In this document: piece after piece, positions 17,358-28,987 of the stretch
Layout of the letters: the number at the start of each line of letters is the position of its first letter
How positions within the stretch are numbered: the first letter of the stretch is position 1
Assembly (NCBI RefSeq): GCF_003254665.1
Contig: NZ_QHGY01000004.1
Coordinates: forward strand, 62,001 to 126,000
DNA length: 64,000 nucleotides
Direction: 5' to 3'
From: Billgrantia lactosivorans
GTDB lineage: Bacteria > Pseudomonadota > Gammaproteobacteria > Pseudomonadales > Halomonadaceae
Made by a program: the position numbers and the translations under genes
The notes under the pieces: model-generated
The model's input: only the letters and a program-made list of their open reading frames with translations
Databases searched by the model: none
Told to the model about the DNA's origin: nothing

Positions 17358-18219
17358 ACGCGAGCTGTCGTGCGGCAAGGTCGCGTGCAAGAGCGCTCTG
17401 CTGGGCACGTTGGCGCTGCTTCCGCTTGCCGTCGGTCACGCCAAAGAGGCGGAAGATGCGCTTATCGTCACACCGCAGGTTGAGCCCTGCTCTCAGCGCT
17501 ACACCGCGGCCGAAACCCCTCGCCCCCACTCCGCTGCGAACGGCAAGGAGGCCGTTCGCCAGAACTTTCACACTTCGCGCCACTGGGGAGAGGAGAATAT
17601 CGAGCGCCTGGGTACCGAGGACACCGGCATCGACGAGCCCGGCCTGCGCGTTCACTATCCGGCCGGCACTTCGTCGCCTGGGGACAAGCGAGGTGGGGCC
17701 GGCTTCTACAGTGATCCCCCTTCCCTACGGGGAGCCGATCGGGCCTGCCTGAGCTACATGGTGCGTTTCCCTGCCGATTTCGACTTTGTCAAGGGAGGCA
17801 AGTTGCCCGGGCTCTACGGTGGCGAGGCGCCATCGGGCGGCGACGAGGTGGACGGCAAGAGCGGCTTCTCGATGCGCCTGATGTGGCGCGAGGAAGGAGA
17901 AGGCGAACTCTACCCCTATGTGGTCGGTTTCGAGGGCGATTCGGTGGGGCGCGGCTCGTGGCGCTTCCCCTTGGGTCAGTGGGTGACTGTCGAACAGGAG
18001 ATCATACTCAACGATCCCAATGGAGAAGACGGCATCGTTCGGCTCTGGATCGATAGCCAGCCGGTACTGGAGCAGCAGGAAGTGGTCTTTCGCACCACGC
18101 CGGAGCTCACCATCGACGGCCTGATGTTCTCCACCTTCTTTGGCGGCAACGGCAAGGAGTGGCGCACGCCTCGCGCCCAGTACGTGGACTTCGCCGCCAT
18201 TCGCTTCTATACGCCATAA
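17335..18219 (+). CDS. Secreted PL14-like polysaccharide lyase
   Basis: 294-residue precursor with a basic N-terminus and a hydrophobic run SALLGTLALLPLAVGHA that reads as a signal peptide, so the enzyme is probably periplasmic. The core motif DFVKGGKLPGLYGG (150-163), followed by GFSMRLMWR and by WVTVEQEIILN, is that of PL14-type jelly-roll lyases, a family with members acting on alginate and on glucuronan. The ATG at 17335 has GGAG 8 bases upstream and overlaps the end of the Alg44-like gene, so they are cotranscribed. Classical alginate operons have no PL14 member, which makes this gene unusual. Confidence 0.75.
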   Translation: MKRPMIDRRELSCGKVACKSALLGTLALLPLAVGHAKEAEDALIVTPQVEPCSQRYTAAETPRPHSAANGKEAVRQNFHTSRHWGEENIERLGTEDTGIDEPGLRVHYPAGTSSPGDKRGGAGFYSDPPSLRGADRACLSYMVRFPADFDFVKGGKLPGLYGGEAPSGGDEVDGKSGFSMRLMWREEGEGELYPYVVGFEGDSVGRGSWRFPLGQWVTVEQEIILNDPNGEDGIVRLWIDSQPVLEQQEVVFRTTPELTIDGLMFSTFFGGNGKEWRTPRAQYVDFAAIRFYTP

Positions 18220-18262
18220 CCCGACCACTTCGCATTCGAGCGCCAACGGAGCGACGCCGACC

Positions 18263-19519
18263 ATGCCCCTTGCAGTAGTAAAAGGACTTACTGAACGTCT
18301 ATCAGCCAGGATACTCGTTGCCCTGCTGGCAACGAGTGTTGCCTCCGCGGCAGCCGATACGCATACCGATACGCTATCCAGAGAAGAGCGTATGGAACTC
18401 GACCTCTCGGAATACCGGGTGACCGACACGGACGCCAGCTATTTCGACGTGGAGGACCGCATGGCCCTGATTCAGGAAACCGACAATCCCATTCTGCTGC
18501 AATCCCGAGATGAACTCTCCATGGGCCCCAGCTGCCGCCAGCTGCTCAACGCCGAGCCCATCCGAACGCGCGGCGGGATTCCTGGCTTTTATCCCAATCC
18601 CGAGGAGTGGGAGCTGGCCACCGAGCCGCTGTTCGCTTTTGAAGATAACGTATCCCACCTGGCAGGATCCTTTATCGCCAGCGGTGACGACTTCTATGCC
18701 GACTGTCTGGTGCGTTACCTGCACCGCTGGGCCGAGGCCAAGGCGCTGACCACCTTCGTCTACGATTCCCTGGAGCCCCAGGCCTGGTTCGCCTCCGAGT
18801 CGATGCTGTTTGCCGCCGCCATGGCCTACTCCATCGTGCGCCCCTATGTGAACGGCATGGAGGAGGAGCGTGCCGAGGTCGAGAAGTGGTTGCACGGCCT
18901 CGCCCTGCAGCATTCGGCCATCCACGGCGAACCGGAAGAGAGTTGCTGCAACAACCACTTCTATCGCCGTGCGCTGTACGCCAGCGTGATCGGCGTGCTG
19001 GTAGAAGATGACGATCTCTTCCGCTTCGGCGTCAGCGCCATCTATTCGGCCCTGCACGACATGACCGAGGAGGGTGCCCTGCCCCTCGAGGTGGGCCGCG
19101 GCCGGCGCGCGACCCACTACCAGAACTATGCACTCAACTACCTGGTCACCAACATGCAGGTCATTCAGCGCCAGGGTTACGACGTCTTCAAGCTCGAATA
19201 TGAGGGCAACACCATCCACGATGGTGTCGATTTCCTGTTCCAGATCCTGGGCGACCCGCAGGCGCTGGGCGATTACGCGCCGCGCGAGCAGTACACGGGT
19301 TTCCTGCGGGACCCACAGTACTTCACCTGGATGGAAATCTACCTGGCCCGCTACGATCACCCCGCCATGTCCAGGTTCATTACCCGGGTACGCCCCACCT
19401 ACAACCGCAGTGCGGGGGGACACATGACGTTCTATTTCATGGATCCCGACGCGCAGGAGCATGTCTACCTGGATGAGGATCGGCGTAGTACAGAGGCCTT
19501 TCAAGGCCTGAGCAATTGA
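18263..19519 (+). CDS. AlgL-like PL5 polysaccharide lyase
   Basis: 418-residue precursor with a probable signal peptide (hydrophobic ILVALLATSVASAAA). The alpha-barrel PL5 hallmark NNHFYRRA (Asn230, Asn231, His232) and the later RRATHYQNYALNYLV match the AlgL catalytic Asn, His, Arg and Tyr region. In alginate producers AlgL trims or clears polymer in the periplasm. PL5 includes enzymes that also cut polyglucuronate. The ATG at 18263 has GGAG upstream. It is longer than AlgL (about 370) and follows the PL14-like gene by 43 bases. Confidence 0.82.
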   Translation: MPLAVVKGLTERLSARILVALLATSVASAAADTHTDTLSREERMELDLSEYRVTDTDASYFDVEDRMALIQETDNPILLQSRDELSMGPSCRQLLNAEPIRTRGGIPGFYPNPEEWELATEPLFAFEDNVSHLAGSFIASGDDFYADCLVRYLHRWAEAKALTTFVYDSLEPQAWFASESMLFAAAMAYSIVRPYVNGMEEERAEVEKWLHGLALQHSAIHGEPEESCCNNHFYRRALYASVIGVLVEDDDLFRFGVSAIYSALHDMTEEGALPLEVGRGRRATHYQNYALNYLVTNMQVIQRQGYDVFKLEYEGNTIHDGVDFLFQILGDPQALGDYAPREQYTGFLRDPQYFTWMEIYLARYDHPAMSRFITRVRPTYNRSAGGHMTFYFMDPDAQEHVYLDEDRRSTEAFQGLSN

Positions 19520-19554
19520 GGCAGAGACCGGAACCACACGACAGAGGGGAACAC

Positions 19555-22194
19555 ATGGAACGGCTATCGGACAGGACTCGACTCGTCCCCTCGCTGCGGC
19601 TTGCCGCGGCGGTAACCCTGGCGGCATGGCTGGCTGGCTGTGCAGTAACCGACAATGGCCAACGTGCCTCGGACACCCATGCGCCTCCCGTCCCCTCCCA
19701 GTACGAAGCCTGGTTCGGCGGCGTCGCCGTACCCGATATCGAGGGGCAGGATTGGGAGACGATCAACTATGCTCGCTCCTTGATCGATGAAGAGCGCCAC
19801 GAGGAAGCGCTGGAACACCTCGATGCGCTGATGGCGCGCAATGTCTTACCCGCCTTCTACGAGACAGGCAAGCTCTATGATGAGGGGCTGGGCGTCGAGG
19901 AGGATCCGGCCGAGGCGGCCCGGCTGTATGGCAAGGCCATCGAACAGCCTTCTTCCATCCGTGGTCATGCCTCACTTGATCTCGCCCGCCTTTATCTCGA
20001 AGGACGGGGCGTCGAGCGCAACGACGTGCTTGCTTACCACCTGCTGCAGCAGGCAATGGAGTCCAAAGCCAGGGATAACGCCAGCGTGCTGCTGGCGGAG
20101 CTGCTCGCCGAGGGCGGCGAAAATGTCGAGGCGGACCCTGAACTTGCCCGCGAGCTCTACGAGCAGGCAGCAGCCGAAGGCCAGGAACAGGCCCTGCGCG
20201 CCCTGGCAGAGGCTTATGCCCCAGGCGGCTGGCTGGATGAGGATCCGGCTCAGGCCATGGACTACGCCCAGCGTTACGCCGAAGTTCTCGAGGCGAAGGC
20301 CGACAAGGGCGACACAGGCGCGATGCTGGGTCTGGCGTCGCTGCATGCGGAAGACGGGCTGCTGGGCAATCAGCCCGAACGGCGGCTTCACTGGCTGCGC
20401 CAGGCGGCGGAGGCCGGTGATGTGGATGCGCTGGCTCATGCCGGGAATGCTCTGGTGGAAGCCGGCGACACGGAGGACGGCATGGAACTGCTCGAGGAAG
20501 CAGCCAATAAGGGACATGTCGACGGTATGGCCTACCTTGGCCGGGCCATGCTCGAGTCCGACCCGCCGCAGCCGACTCGCGCCGAGCATTGGCTGCGTGA
20601 AGCGGCCGATGCCGGTTCGGTCGATGCCCAGGTCTTCCTCGGCCGGGCTCTGGTGGAGGGACAGGGCGGATTAAATGATCTGCAGCGTGGCATGGACCTT
20701 CTCGAACAGGCAGCCGAGCGTGACCATCCGCTGGCCCTGGCGCAGCTCGGTTCGCTCTACATGGACGACCAGCGAGTGGCGAGCCAGCCCAGTATCGCTG
20801 TCGACTATCTCGAGCGAAGCCACGAACTGGGCCATCCGTGGGCAACCCAGCAGCTGGGCGAGGCTTATCTCGAGGGACGCGGTGTGCCAGAGGACCCGGC
20901 GAGAAGCGAGGAGTTGCTGCGCCAGGCAGCCGACCGCGGCCAAGCAGGCGCCATGCGACTCCTGGGCGAGGCCTACCTGGACGAGGACAACCCCAATTAC
21001 CAGCCCAGCCGCGGCGAGGAACTACTCAGCCAGGCTGCCCAGGCCGGTGACACAACGGCCATGACTCAACTGGGCGCAGCTTACCTGGAGGGTCCGCTCG
21101 ACAACCCCACTCGGGGGGTCGACCTGCTGACCCAGTCGGCCCAGCAAGGGGATGCCTATGCCATGGTCGTGCTAGGCCAGGCCTATCGTAACGGCGACGG
21201 TGTGGATCAAGACCTAGACGAAGCGACCCGCTGGCTTACCCGCGCGCAAGAGGCCGGCCACGATTCGGCAGAGGAAATTCTCACCTACGTCCAGCGTGAA
21301 CGGGGCGCACATGGTGATATCGAATCTCTGGTTGCTGCCGCTGAGGATGGCCACCCAGGCGCCATGGCCGACCTGGGACGAGCTTTCCTGGAGGGTCAGG
21401 GGCTGCAACGCGACCCCACCCGAGGGGAACGCTGGCTGGAGCGCGCCCACCAGGCTGGACATGCAGGTGCCTCCGCTACCCTTGGGCGCTTATTCCTGGA
21501 GCGCGGCGATAATCAGAGAGGCGTCGAGTACCTCGAGACAGCCGTTGCCAATGGGCATGCCGAAGCGCGCGCCCACCTGGGCAAGGCTTATCTTAACGGC
21601 GAGCATGTTGAGCAGGATGTGGAGCGTGGCATCGAGATGCTGACCGCGGCTGCAGAGGCGGGTTCGCCTCATGCGGCGTATACGCTGGCCGAGGTATACC
21701 AGAACGGCGAGGGCGTCTCACAGGATGCCGAGATGGCGGAACAATGGTTCCGCAGAGCCATCGATGGCGGAGCCCCTTATGCCAAGCCCGCCCTGGGTCG
21801 AGCGCTCTTGAGAGGGGACGGCGCCATCCCGCAGGACGTGGACCAAGCGTTGGCCTTGCTGGAAGAGGGAGCCGAGCAGGGAAATGCCGATGCACAAGCC
21901 ACCTTGGGACGTGAATATCTGCGTGGTGACGTGGTCGAGAAGGATTTGGAAAAAGCCGTCGATTATCTTTATAAGTCCGCCACCCAAGGGCATACCAGCG
22001 CACGCCTGGCGCTTGCCGGTGCCTACCTTTCCGCCCGTGGACTTGAGATGGCGAATCAGGATCAGGCTCTGCTCTGGCTAGATGAGGTCATCGAGAGTGA
22101 AGGACAGCTCGCCCTCGAGACGCTGCGCGAACTGCTGGAGGACGAGACAGCAGCGGAGGCGGCCAACGAACTCGCAGCCGAAGGAGAGGAGTGA
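19555..22194 (+). CDS. AlgK-like outer-membrane lipoprotein with about twenty Sel1/TPR repeats
   Basis: 879-residue protein. A signal peptide ends in the lipobox LAGC near residue 30, so it is a predicted lipoprotein. From about residue 95 to 850 it consists of tandem Sel1-like repeats of about 36 residues, for example AMADLGRAFLEGQGLQRDPTRGERWL and ASATLGRLFLERGD. AlgK is a shorter Sel1-type lipoprotein (about 475 residues) that scaffolds the alginate secretion porin AlgE. This protein probably plays an equivalent periplasmic scaffold role, with roughly twice the repeats. GAGGGG precedes the ATG at 19555; the gene is last in the operon. No porin gene follows. Codon use is visibly less GC-biased than in neighbouring housekeeping genes. 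Confidence 0.75.
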   Translation: MERLSDRTRLVPSLRLAAAVTLAAWLAGCAVTDNGQRASDTHAPPVPSQYEAWFGGVAVPDIEGQDWETINYARSLIDEERHEEALEHLDALMARNVLPAFYETGKLYDEGLGVEEDPAEAARLYGKAIEQPSSIRGHASLDLARLYLEGRGVERNDVLAYHLLQQAMESKARDNASVLLAELLAEGGENVEADPELARELYEQAAAEGQEQALRALAEAYAPGGWLDEDPAQAMDYAQRYAEVLEAKADKGDTGAMLGLASLHAEDGLLGNQPERRLHWLRQAAEAGDVDALAHAGNALVEAGDTEDGMELLEEAANKGHVDGMAYLGRAMLESDPPQPTRAEHWLREAADAGSVDAQVFLGRALVEGQGGLNDLQRGMDLLEQAAERDHPLALAQLGSLYMDDQRVASQPSIAVDYLERSHELGHPWATQQLGEAYLEGRGVPEDPARSEELLRQAADRGQAGAMRLLGEAYLDEDNPNYQPSRGEELLSQAAQAGDTTAMTQLGAAYLEGPLDNPTRGVDLLTQSAQQGDAYAMVVLGQAYRNGDGVDQDLDEATRWLTRAQEAGHDSAEEILTYVQRERGAHGDIESLVAAAEDGHPGAMADLGRAFLEGQGLQRDPTRGERWLERAHQAGHAGASATLGRLFLERGDNQRGVEYLETAVANGHAEARAHLGKAYLNGEHVEQDVERGIEMLTAAAEAGSPHAAYTLAEVYQNGEGVSQDAEMAEQWFRRAIDGGAPYAKPALGRALLRGDGAIPQDVDQALALLEEGAEQGNADAQATLGREYLRGDVVEKDLEKAVDYLYKSATQGHTSARLALAGAYLSARGLEMANQDQALLWLDEVIESEGQLALETLRELLEDETAAEAANELAAEGEE

Positions 22195-22221
22195 AGGCGT
22201 AGAAAACCAGCGGCATGTCAG

Positions 22222-22257
22222 GAGGAGACCGGCACGTTCGTGCCGGTCTCCTCGGTT
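22222..22257. terminator. Strong hairpin between the polysaccharide operon and purA
   Basis: A perfect 15-base stem, GAGGAGACCGGCACG (22222-22236) with its complement at 22239-22253, closes over a tiny loop. The trailing T run is short (GGTTCTG), so termination could be partial. It lies between convergent genes and can serve both. Confidence 0.65.
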
Positions 22258-22274
22258 CTGGACTACAGGGGCAC

Positions 22275-24879
<2,605 letters not shown>

Positions 24880-24941
24880 GTCGTCAATCCTGCGAAGCGA
24901 TTGGGCGGGCAAGGAAGACCCGATTGGCAAAAAAGGCCCAC

Positions 24942-24965
24942 AAAAAAACCGGGCCACGCCCGGTT
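24942..24965 (-). terminator. Rho-independent terminator downstream of hflC
   Basis: On the minus strand AACCGGGC-GTG-GCCCGGTT is followed directly by TTTTT. It ends the hfq-hflXKC transcription unit before hisZ. Confidence 0.85.
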
Positions 24966-25054
24966 GACGGATTCTACCACGTTTGGCGGCCGGATGAACC
25001 CCGCGCCCCATGGGCAGGCAGGTCGGCCGCGCCGCGGCCAACCTGCTGTCCGGC

Positions 25055-25939
25055 TCACTCCTCGCCCTGGACCTCGGGGCTGCGCAGGTAGCGGAAGAAG
25101 TCGCTGGTCGAGTCGAGCACCATCATATCCCGCTCGCCGTCGAAGCTGTCGCGATAGGCGTTGAGGCTGCGCCAGAAGGTGAAGAACTCCGCGTTCTGCT
25201 CGTAAGCCTCGGAGAAGATCGCGGCCGCTTCGGCATCGCCCTCACCGCGCAGGGTCTCGGCGCGCTCGGTGGCCTGGGCCAGCAGCACCTGGCGCCGACG
25301 GTCGGCGTTGGCGCGGATCCGTTCGGCCTCCTCCTGGCCCTGGGCACGCCATTCACGGGCCTCGCGCTCACGCTCGGAGCGCATGCGGTCGAAGACCGCC
25401 GTTGAGACGTCGTCGGGCAGATCGATCCGCTTGACCCGGATATCGACGATCGCCACGCCCAGCTCCTCGCGCATCAAGTTATCGAGGTCTTCGGCCGGCC
25501 CGGTCATCAGGTCGTCGCGACGCTCGGCGATGATCTGCTGCAGGTCCAGGCGGCCGAATTCGTTACGCAGGCTTTCGTCGACTCGGGGTTGAATCAAGCG
25601 AATCGCCATCGTCTCGTCACCCGCGGTGGCTTCGTAGTAGCGTGTGGGATTGACCACCTGCCACTTGACGTAGGAGTCGACGATCACCGCCTTCTGCTCC
25701 AGCGTCAGGTAGCGGCTGGGGTCGGTGTCCAGGGTCAGCACCCGGGTGTCGAACTTGCGCACCGTCTGGGTGATCGGCACCTTGAAGTGCAGCCCCGACT
25801 GGATGTTCTCCTCGATGACCTCACCGAAGCGAAGCTTGACGGCGCGCTCGGTCTCGTCGACCACGAAGAGGCTGTTGCTGGCGAGCCAGGCAACGGCAGC
25901 GAGGCCGCCGACGATGATCAAGGAACGGTTGTTGACCAT
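25055..25939 (-). CDS. hflC: HflC, membrane protease modulator subunit
   Basis: 294-residue SPFH/Band 7 protein with a single N-terminal membrane anchor (LIIVGGLAAVAWLASNSLFVV). With HflK it forms a large periplasm-facing cage around FtsH and modulates its proteolysis. The family pattern includes VDETERAVKLRFGEV, the charged REREAREWRAQGQEEAERIRANADRR coiled coil and GEGDAEAAAIFSEAY. Its start directly abuts the hflK stop. Confidence 0.96.
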   Translation of the reverse strand: MVNNRSLIIVGGLAAVAWLASNSLFVVDETERAVKLRFGEVIEENIQSGLHFKVPITQTVRKFDTRVLTLDTDPSRYLTLEQKAVIVDSYVKWQVVNPTRYYEATAGDETMAIRLIQPRVDESLRNEFGRLDLQQIIAERRDDLMTGPAEDLDNLMREELGVAIVDIRVKRIDLPDDVSTAVFDRMRSEREREAREWRAQGQEEAERIRANADRRRQVLLAQATERAETLRGEGDAEAAAIFSEAYEQNAEFFTFWRSLNAYRDSFDGERDMMVLDSTSDFFRYLRSPEVQGEE

Positions 25940-27172
25940 TTAGCGGCCCTCCCTGCGGATACCACCGGTGTTACTACCCCCCTGCTGCGACGAAGCGCTG
26001 CGCAGGCGCTCGAGCACGCGAGGGTCGAGCTCGCCGTTCTCGCCGCGTGCGTCGTCGCTGTCGTCGTTGCCATCACCGCCGGACCCGCCGGGGCGCTGGT
26101 CGAGAGGCAGGTACATCAGCGGCGCATCATCGCTCACGTCGACCAGCACCTTCGGCGTACGGGCGAAGACGTCGGCCATGGCGTCGATGTAGAGGCGCTC
26201 GCGCATGATCTCCGGCGCGTTGCGGTACTGTGCCAGCAGCGCGTTGAAGCGGTTGACCTGACCCTGGGCCTCGGCCACCACCGATTCACGATAGCCCTGG
26301 CCCTGCTCGACCAGACGCTGGGCCTGGCCCTGGGCGGCCGGGATGATGGCGTTGGCGTAGGCCATGCCCTCGTTGATCGTGCGCTGACGATCCTCGCGGG
26401 CCCGGATCACGTCGTCGAAGGCGTCGATGACCGGTGCCGGTGCGGTGGTGGATTCGATGTTGATGGTCTGCAGGCGAATGCCGGTGCCGTAGCTGTCCAG
26501 GTAGGTCTGCAGGCGGCTGGCCACGGAGCTGCCGAGAATCTCGCGCCCGGAGGTGAGGATCTCGATCATGTCCGTGCCGCCCACCACGTGTCGCAGGGCG
26601 CTGTCCAGCGCGTTCTCGATGGAGAGTTCGGGGTTGCGCACGTTGAGCACGAAGTCGCGCGGGTCGTTGACCTGGTACTGGGCCGAGATCTCGACCTCGA
26701 CGATGTTCTCGTCGCGGGTCAGCATCGACTGGGTCTGGGTCAGCGAGCGCACGCGAGTGACGTTGACCATGCGGACGTCGTCGATCAGCGGCGGATTCCA
26801 GTGCAGGCCGGGGCCCACTACCGTCTGGTACTCGCCGAAGCGCAGCACCACGCCGCGTTCGGCCTGGTCGACCAGGTAGAAGCCCATGGCCCCCCAGATG
26901 CCCAGGGCGATGACGAGCAGCAGGCCCGGCAGCGCAAAGGTGTTGCGCGGACGCCCGCCGCCCTTGCCGCCACGCCCGCCGCCGCCCTTGCCGCCACGCC
27001 CGCCGAGCATGCTGTTGAGCTTGTCCTGGAACTTCTTCAGGGCCTCGTCAAGGTCGGGCGGCCCCTGGTTGCCCCCACGGTTCCCACCGCCGCCGCCATT
27101 GCCGCCGCCGCGCCGCCCCCCGCCACTCCAGGGGTCATGCTGGTTGCCGCCACCCGGCTCATTCCAAGCCAT
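25940..27172 (-). CDS. hflK: HflK, membrane protease modulator subunit
   Basis: 410-residue SPFH protein, partner of HflC. The first 80 residues are glycine-rich (WSGGGRRGGGNGGGGGNRGG and a repeated RGGKGGG unit), as usual for HflK but here expanded. One membrane helix (LPGLLLVIALGIWGAMGFYLV) is followed by the Band 7 domain beginning AERGVVLRFGEYQTV. An imperfect 24-base tandem repeat encodes the second Gly-rich stretch. It is cotranscribed with hflX upstream and hflC downstream. Confidence 0.96.
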   Translation of the reverse strand: MAWNEPGGGNQHDPWSGGGRRGGGNGGGGGNRGGNQGPPDLDEALKKFQDKLNSMLGGRGGKGGGGRGGKGGGRPRNTFALPGLLLVIALGIWGAMGFYLVDQAERGVVLRFGEYQTVVGPGLHWNPPLIDDVRMVNVTRVRSLTQTQSMLTRDENIVEVEISAQYQVNDPRDFVLNVRNPELSIENALDSALRHVVGGTDMIEILTSGREILGSSVASRLQTYLDSYGTGIRLQTINIESTTAPAPVIDAFDDVIRAREDRQRTINEGMAYANAIIPAAQGQAQRLVEQGQGYRESVVAEAQGQVNRFNALLAQYRNAPEIMRERLYIDAMADVFARTPKVLVDVSDDAPLMYLPLDQRPGGSGGDGNDDSDDARGENGELDPRVLERLRSASSQQGGSNTGGIRREGR

Positions 27173-27321
27173 ACGTCGTCTCCACTCTGCGTTACCCCGC
27201 CGCCGGCGTCTTGCTCGGCCGACTGGGGAGATCGGTTGCTATCCTGTAGGGACACCCGAGGGGGTCTGGCGCCATCGTCACCAGGGGATGCCCGTCCAGC
27301 CGGCCAGGACAACCGCAGTTG

Positions 27322-28638
27322 TCATGCATCCCACACCGGCCGCTGGTGCAGCTCGGACGGCAGGTAGTCCTCCGCCCGCTCTCCCAACCGGGCCATCAAC
27401 TGCAGGAAGTCGCGGCGCGGCAGGCGCACCTCGAGCCGCACCTTCCCACCCTCTTCGTACTGTTCTTCTCGCACGGCCCCGAGTTCGTGCAGGCCCGCAC
27501 GCAAGCGACCCTGCTCCGGCGCCAGATGCATGCTGAAGTCGATGACGTCTTCCGCCAGGCACTCCGAAAGGGCCTGCCCGAGCAGGTCGAGCCCACGCCC
27601 GTCGCGCGCCGACAGCCACACCGCTTCGGGCCGGCCCTGCCCGTCGCGCTCGATGCGCGGCGCACTGTCGAGCAGGTCGATCTTGTTCATCACCTTGAGC
27701 ATCGGCACGTCGAGGGCACCGATCTCGTCGAGCACGCCTTCGACCTGGGCCACGTTGACCTCGCGATCCGGATCGGCGGCATCGATCACATGGACCAGCA
27801 GCGAGGCCTCGGCCGCCTCCTGGAGCGTGGCCTGGAAGGCCTCCACCAGCTTGTGCGGGAGATGGCGGATGAATCCCACGGTATCCGCCAGCACCACCGG
27901 CCCGACATCACCGACCTCCAGCCGCCGCAGGGTCGGATCGAGCGTAGCGAACAACTGATCGGCCGCATAGACCTTGGCTTCGGTCAGGGCGTTGAAAAGC
28001 GTCGACTTGCCGGCGTTGGTATAGCCGACCAGCGAAACGCTGGGGATCTCCGCCCGGGCCCGCGCACGGCGGTTCTGGCTGCGCTGGCTGCGCACCTTGT
28101 CGAGGCGCTTGTGGATCGCCTTGATGCGCGCCCGCAGCAGCCGGCGGTCGGTCTCGAGCTGGGTCTCACCGGGGCCGCGCAGGCCGATGCCGCCCTTCTG
28201 GCGCTCGAGGTGGGTCCAGCCCCGTACCAGGCGGGTGGACATGTACTCCAGCTGGGCCAGCTCGACCTGCAGCTTGCCCTCGTGGGTACGCGCCCGCTGG
28301 GCGAAGATATCGAGTATCAGCCCCGTGCGGTCCAGCACCCGGCACTTGAGTTCCCGCTCCAGGTTGCGCTCCTGGGAAGGGCTCAAGCCATGGTTGAAGA
28401 TGACGAGCTCGGCACCATGCACTTGCAGGGCCTCGCGGAGCTCCTCCACCTTGCCGCTGCCGATGAAGGTGCGCGAATCGGGCCGATGCCGGCTGCCGCT
28501 GAGCAGCATGGCCGGCTCGGCGCCGGCGGAACGGACCAGCTCCATGAACTCGCCCGGATCCTCGCGTTCGCGCTCGTCCTGGAAGTCGACATGGACCAGT
28601 ACCGCCGTCTCGCCGGCATCGGGTCGTTCAAAAAACAA
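27322..28638 (-). CDS. hflX: Ribosome-associated GTPase HflX
   Basis: 438-residue GTPase that splits stalled ribosomes under stress. Residues 1-180 form the ribosome-binding domain (DRTGLILDIFAQRARTHEGKLQVELAQL, GWTHLERQKGGIGLRGPGETQLE). The G domain follows, with GYTNAGKSTLFN (G1), DTVGFIRHLPHKL (G3) and NKIDLLD (G4). It begins 8 bases after hfq and precedes hflK, the conserved hfq-hflX-hflK-hflC order. Confidence 0.96.
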   Translation of the reverse strand: MFFERPDAGETAVLVHVDFQDEREREDPGEFMELVRSAGAEPAMLLSGSRHRPDSRTFIGSGKVEELREALQVHGAELVIFNHGLSPSQERNLERELKCRVLDRTGLILDIFAQRARTHEGKLQVELAQLEYMSTRLVRGWTHLERQKGGIGLRGPGETQLETDRRLLRARIKAIHKRLDKVRSQRSQNRRARARAEIPSVSLVGYTNAGKSTLFNALTEAKVYAADQLFATLDPTLRRLEVGDVGPVVLADTVGFIRHLPHKLVEAFQATLQEAAEASLLVHVIDAADPDREVNVAQVEGVLDEIGALDVPMLKVMNKIDLLDSAPRIERDGQGRPEAVWLSARDGRGLDLLGQALSECLAEDVIDFSMHLAPEQGRLRAGLHELGAVREEQYEEGGKVRLEVRLPRRDFLQLMARLGERAEDYLPSELHQRPVWDA

Positions 28639-28646
28639 TCAATACC

Positions 28647-28898
28647 TCACGCATTGCTGTCCGGCTGGGCCGCGGGATCCTGCGGCGGTAGCCGCACGTT
28701 GCGCGAAGGCACCACCGTGGAGATGGCGTGCTTGTACACCATCTGACTGACGGTGTTGCGCAACAGGATCACGAACTGATCGAACGACTCGATCTGTCCC
28801 TGCAGCTTGATGCCGTTGACCAGGAAAATTGAAACCGGAATGCGCTCCTTGCGCAGGATGTTCAGGTACGGGTCTTGAAGGGACTGCCCTTTGGACAT
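28647..28898 (-). CDS. hfq: RNA chaperone Hfq
   Basis: 83-residue Sm-like hexameric RNA chaperone that pairs small RNAs with mRNAs. [37 protein letters not shown] and the [12 protein letters not shown]m2 motif are near-identical to gammaproteobacterial Hfq. The C-terminal tail after residue 70 is short ([14 protein letters not shown]). GGGAGAGG lies upstream of the ATG. Confidence 0.98.
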   Translation of the reverse strand: MSKGQSLQDPYLNILRKERIPVSIFLVNGIKLQGQIESFDQFVILLRNTVSQMVYKHAISTVVPSRNVRLPPQDPAAQPDSNA

Positions 28899-28987
28899 GT
28901 TACCTCTCCCTAAATCGTTCTCATGAGGGGTGGAAGTTGTGTTCTTGCTTGGCTGGTCACCCGGCCTCTCGAAGCCAACATCTTACG

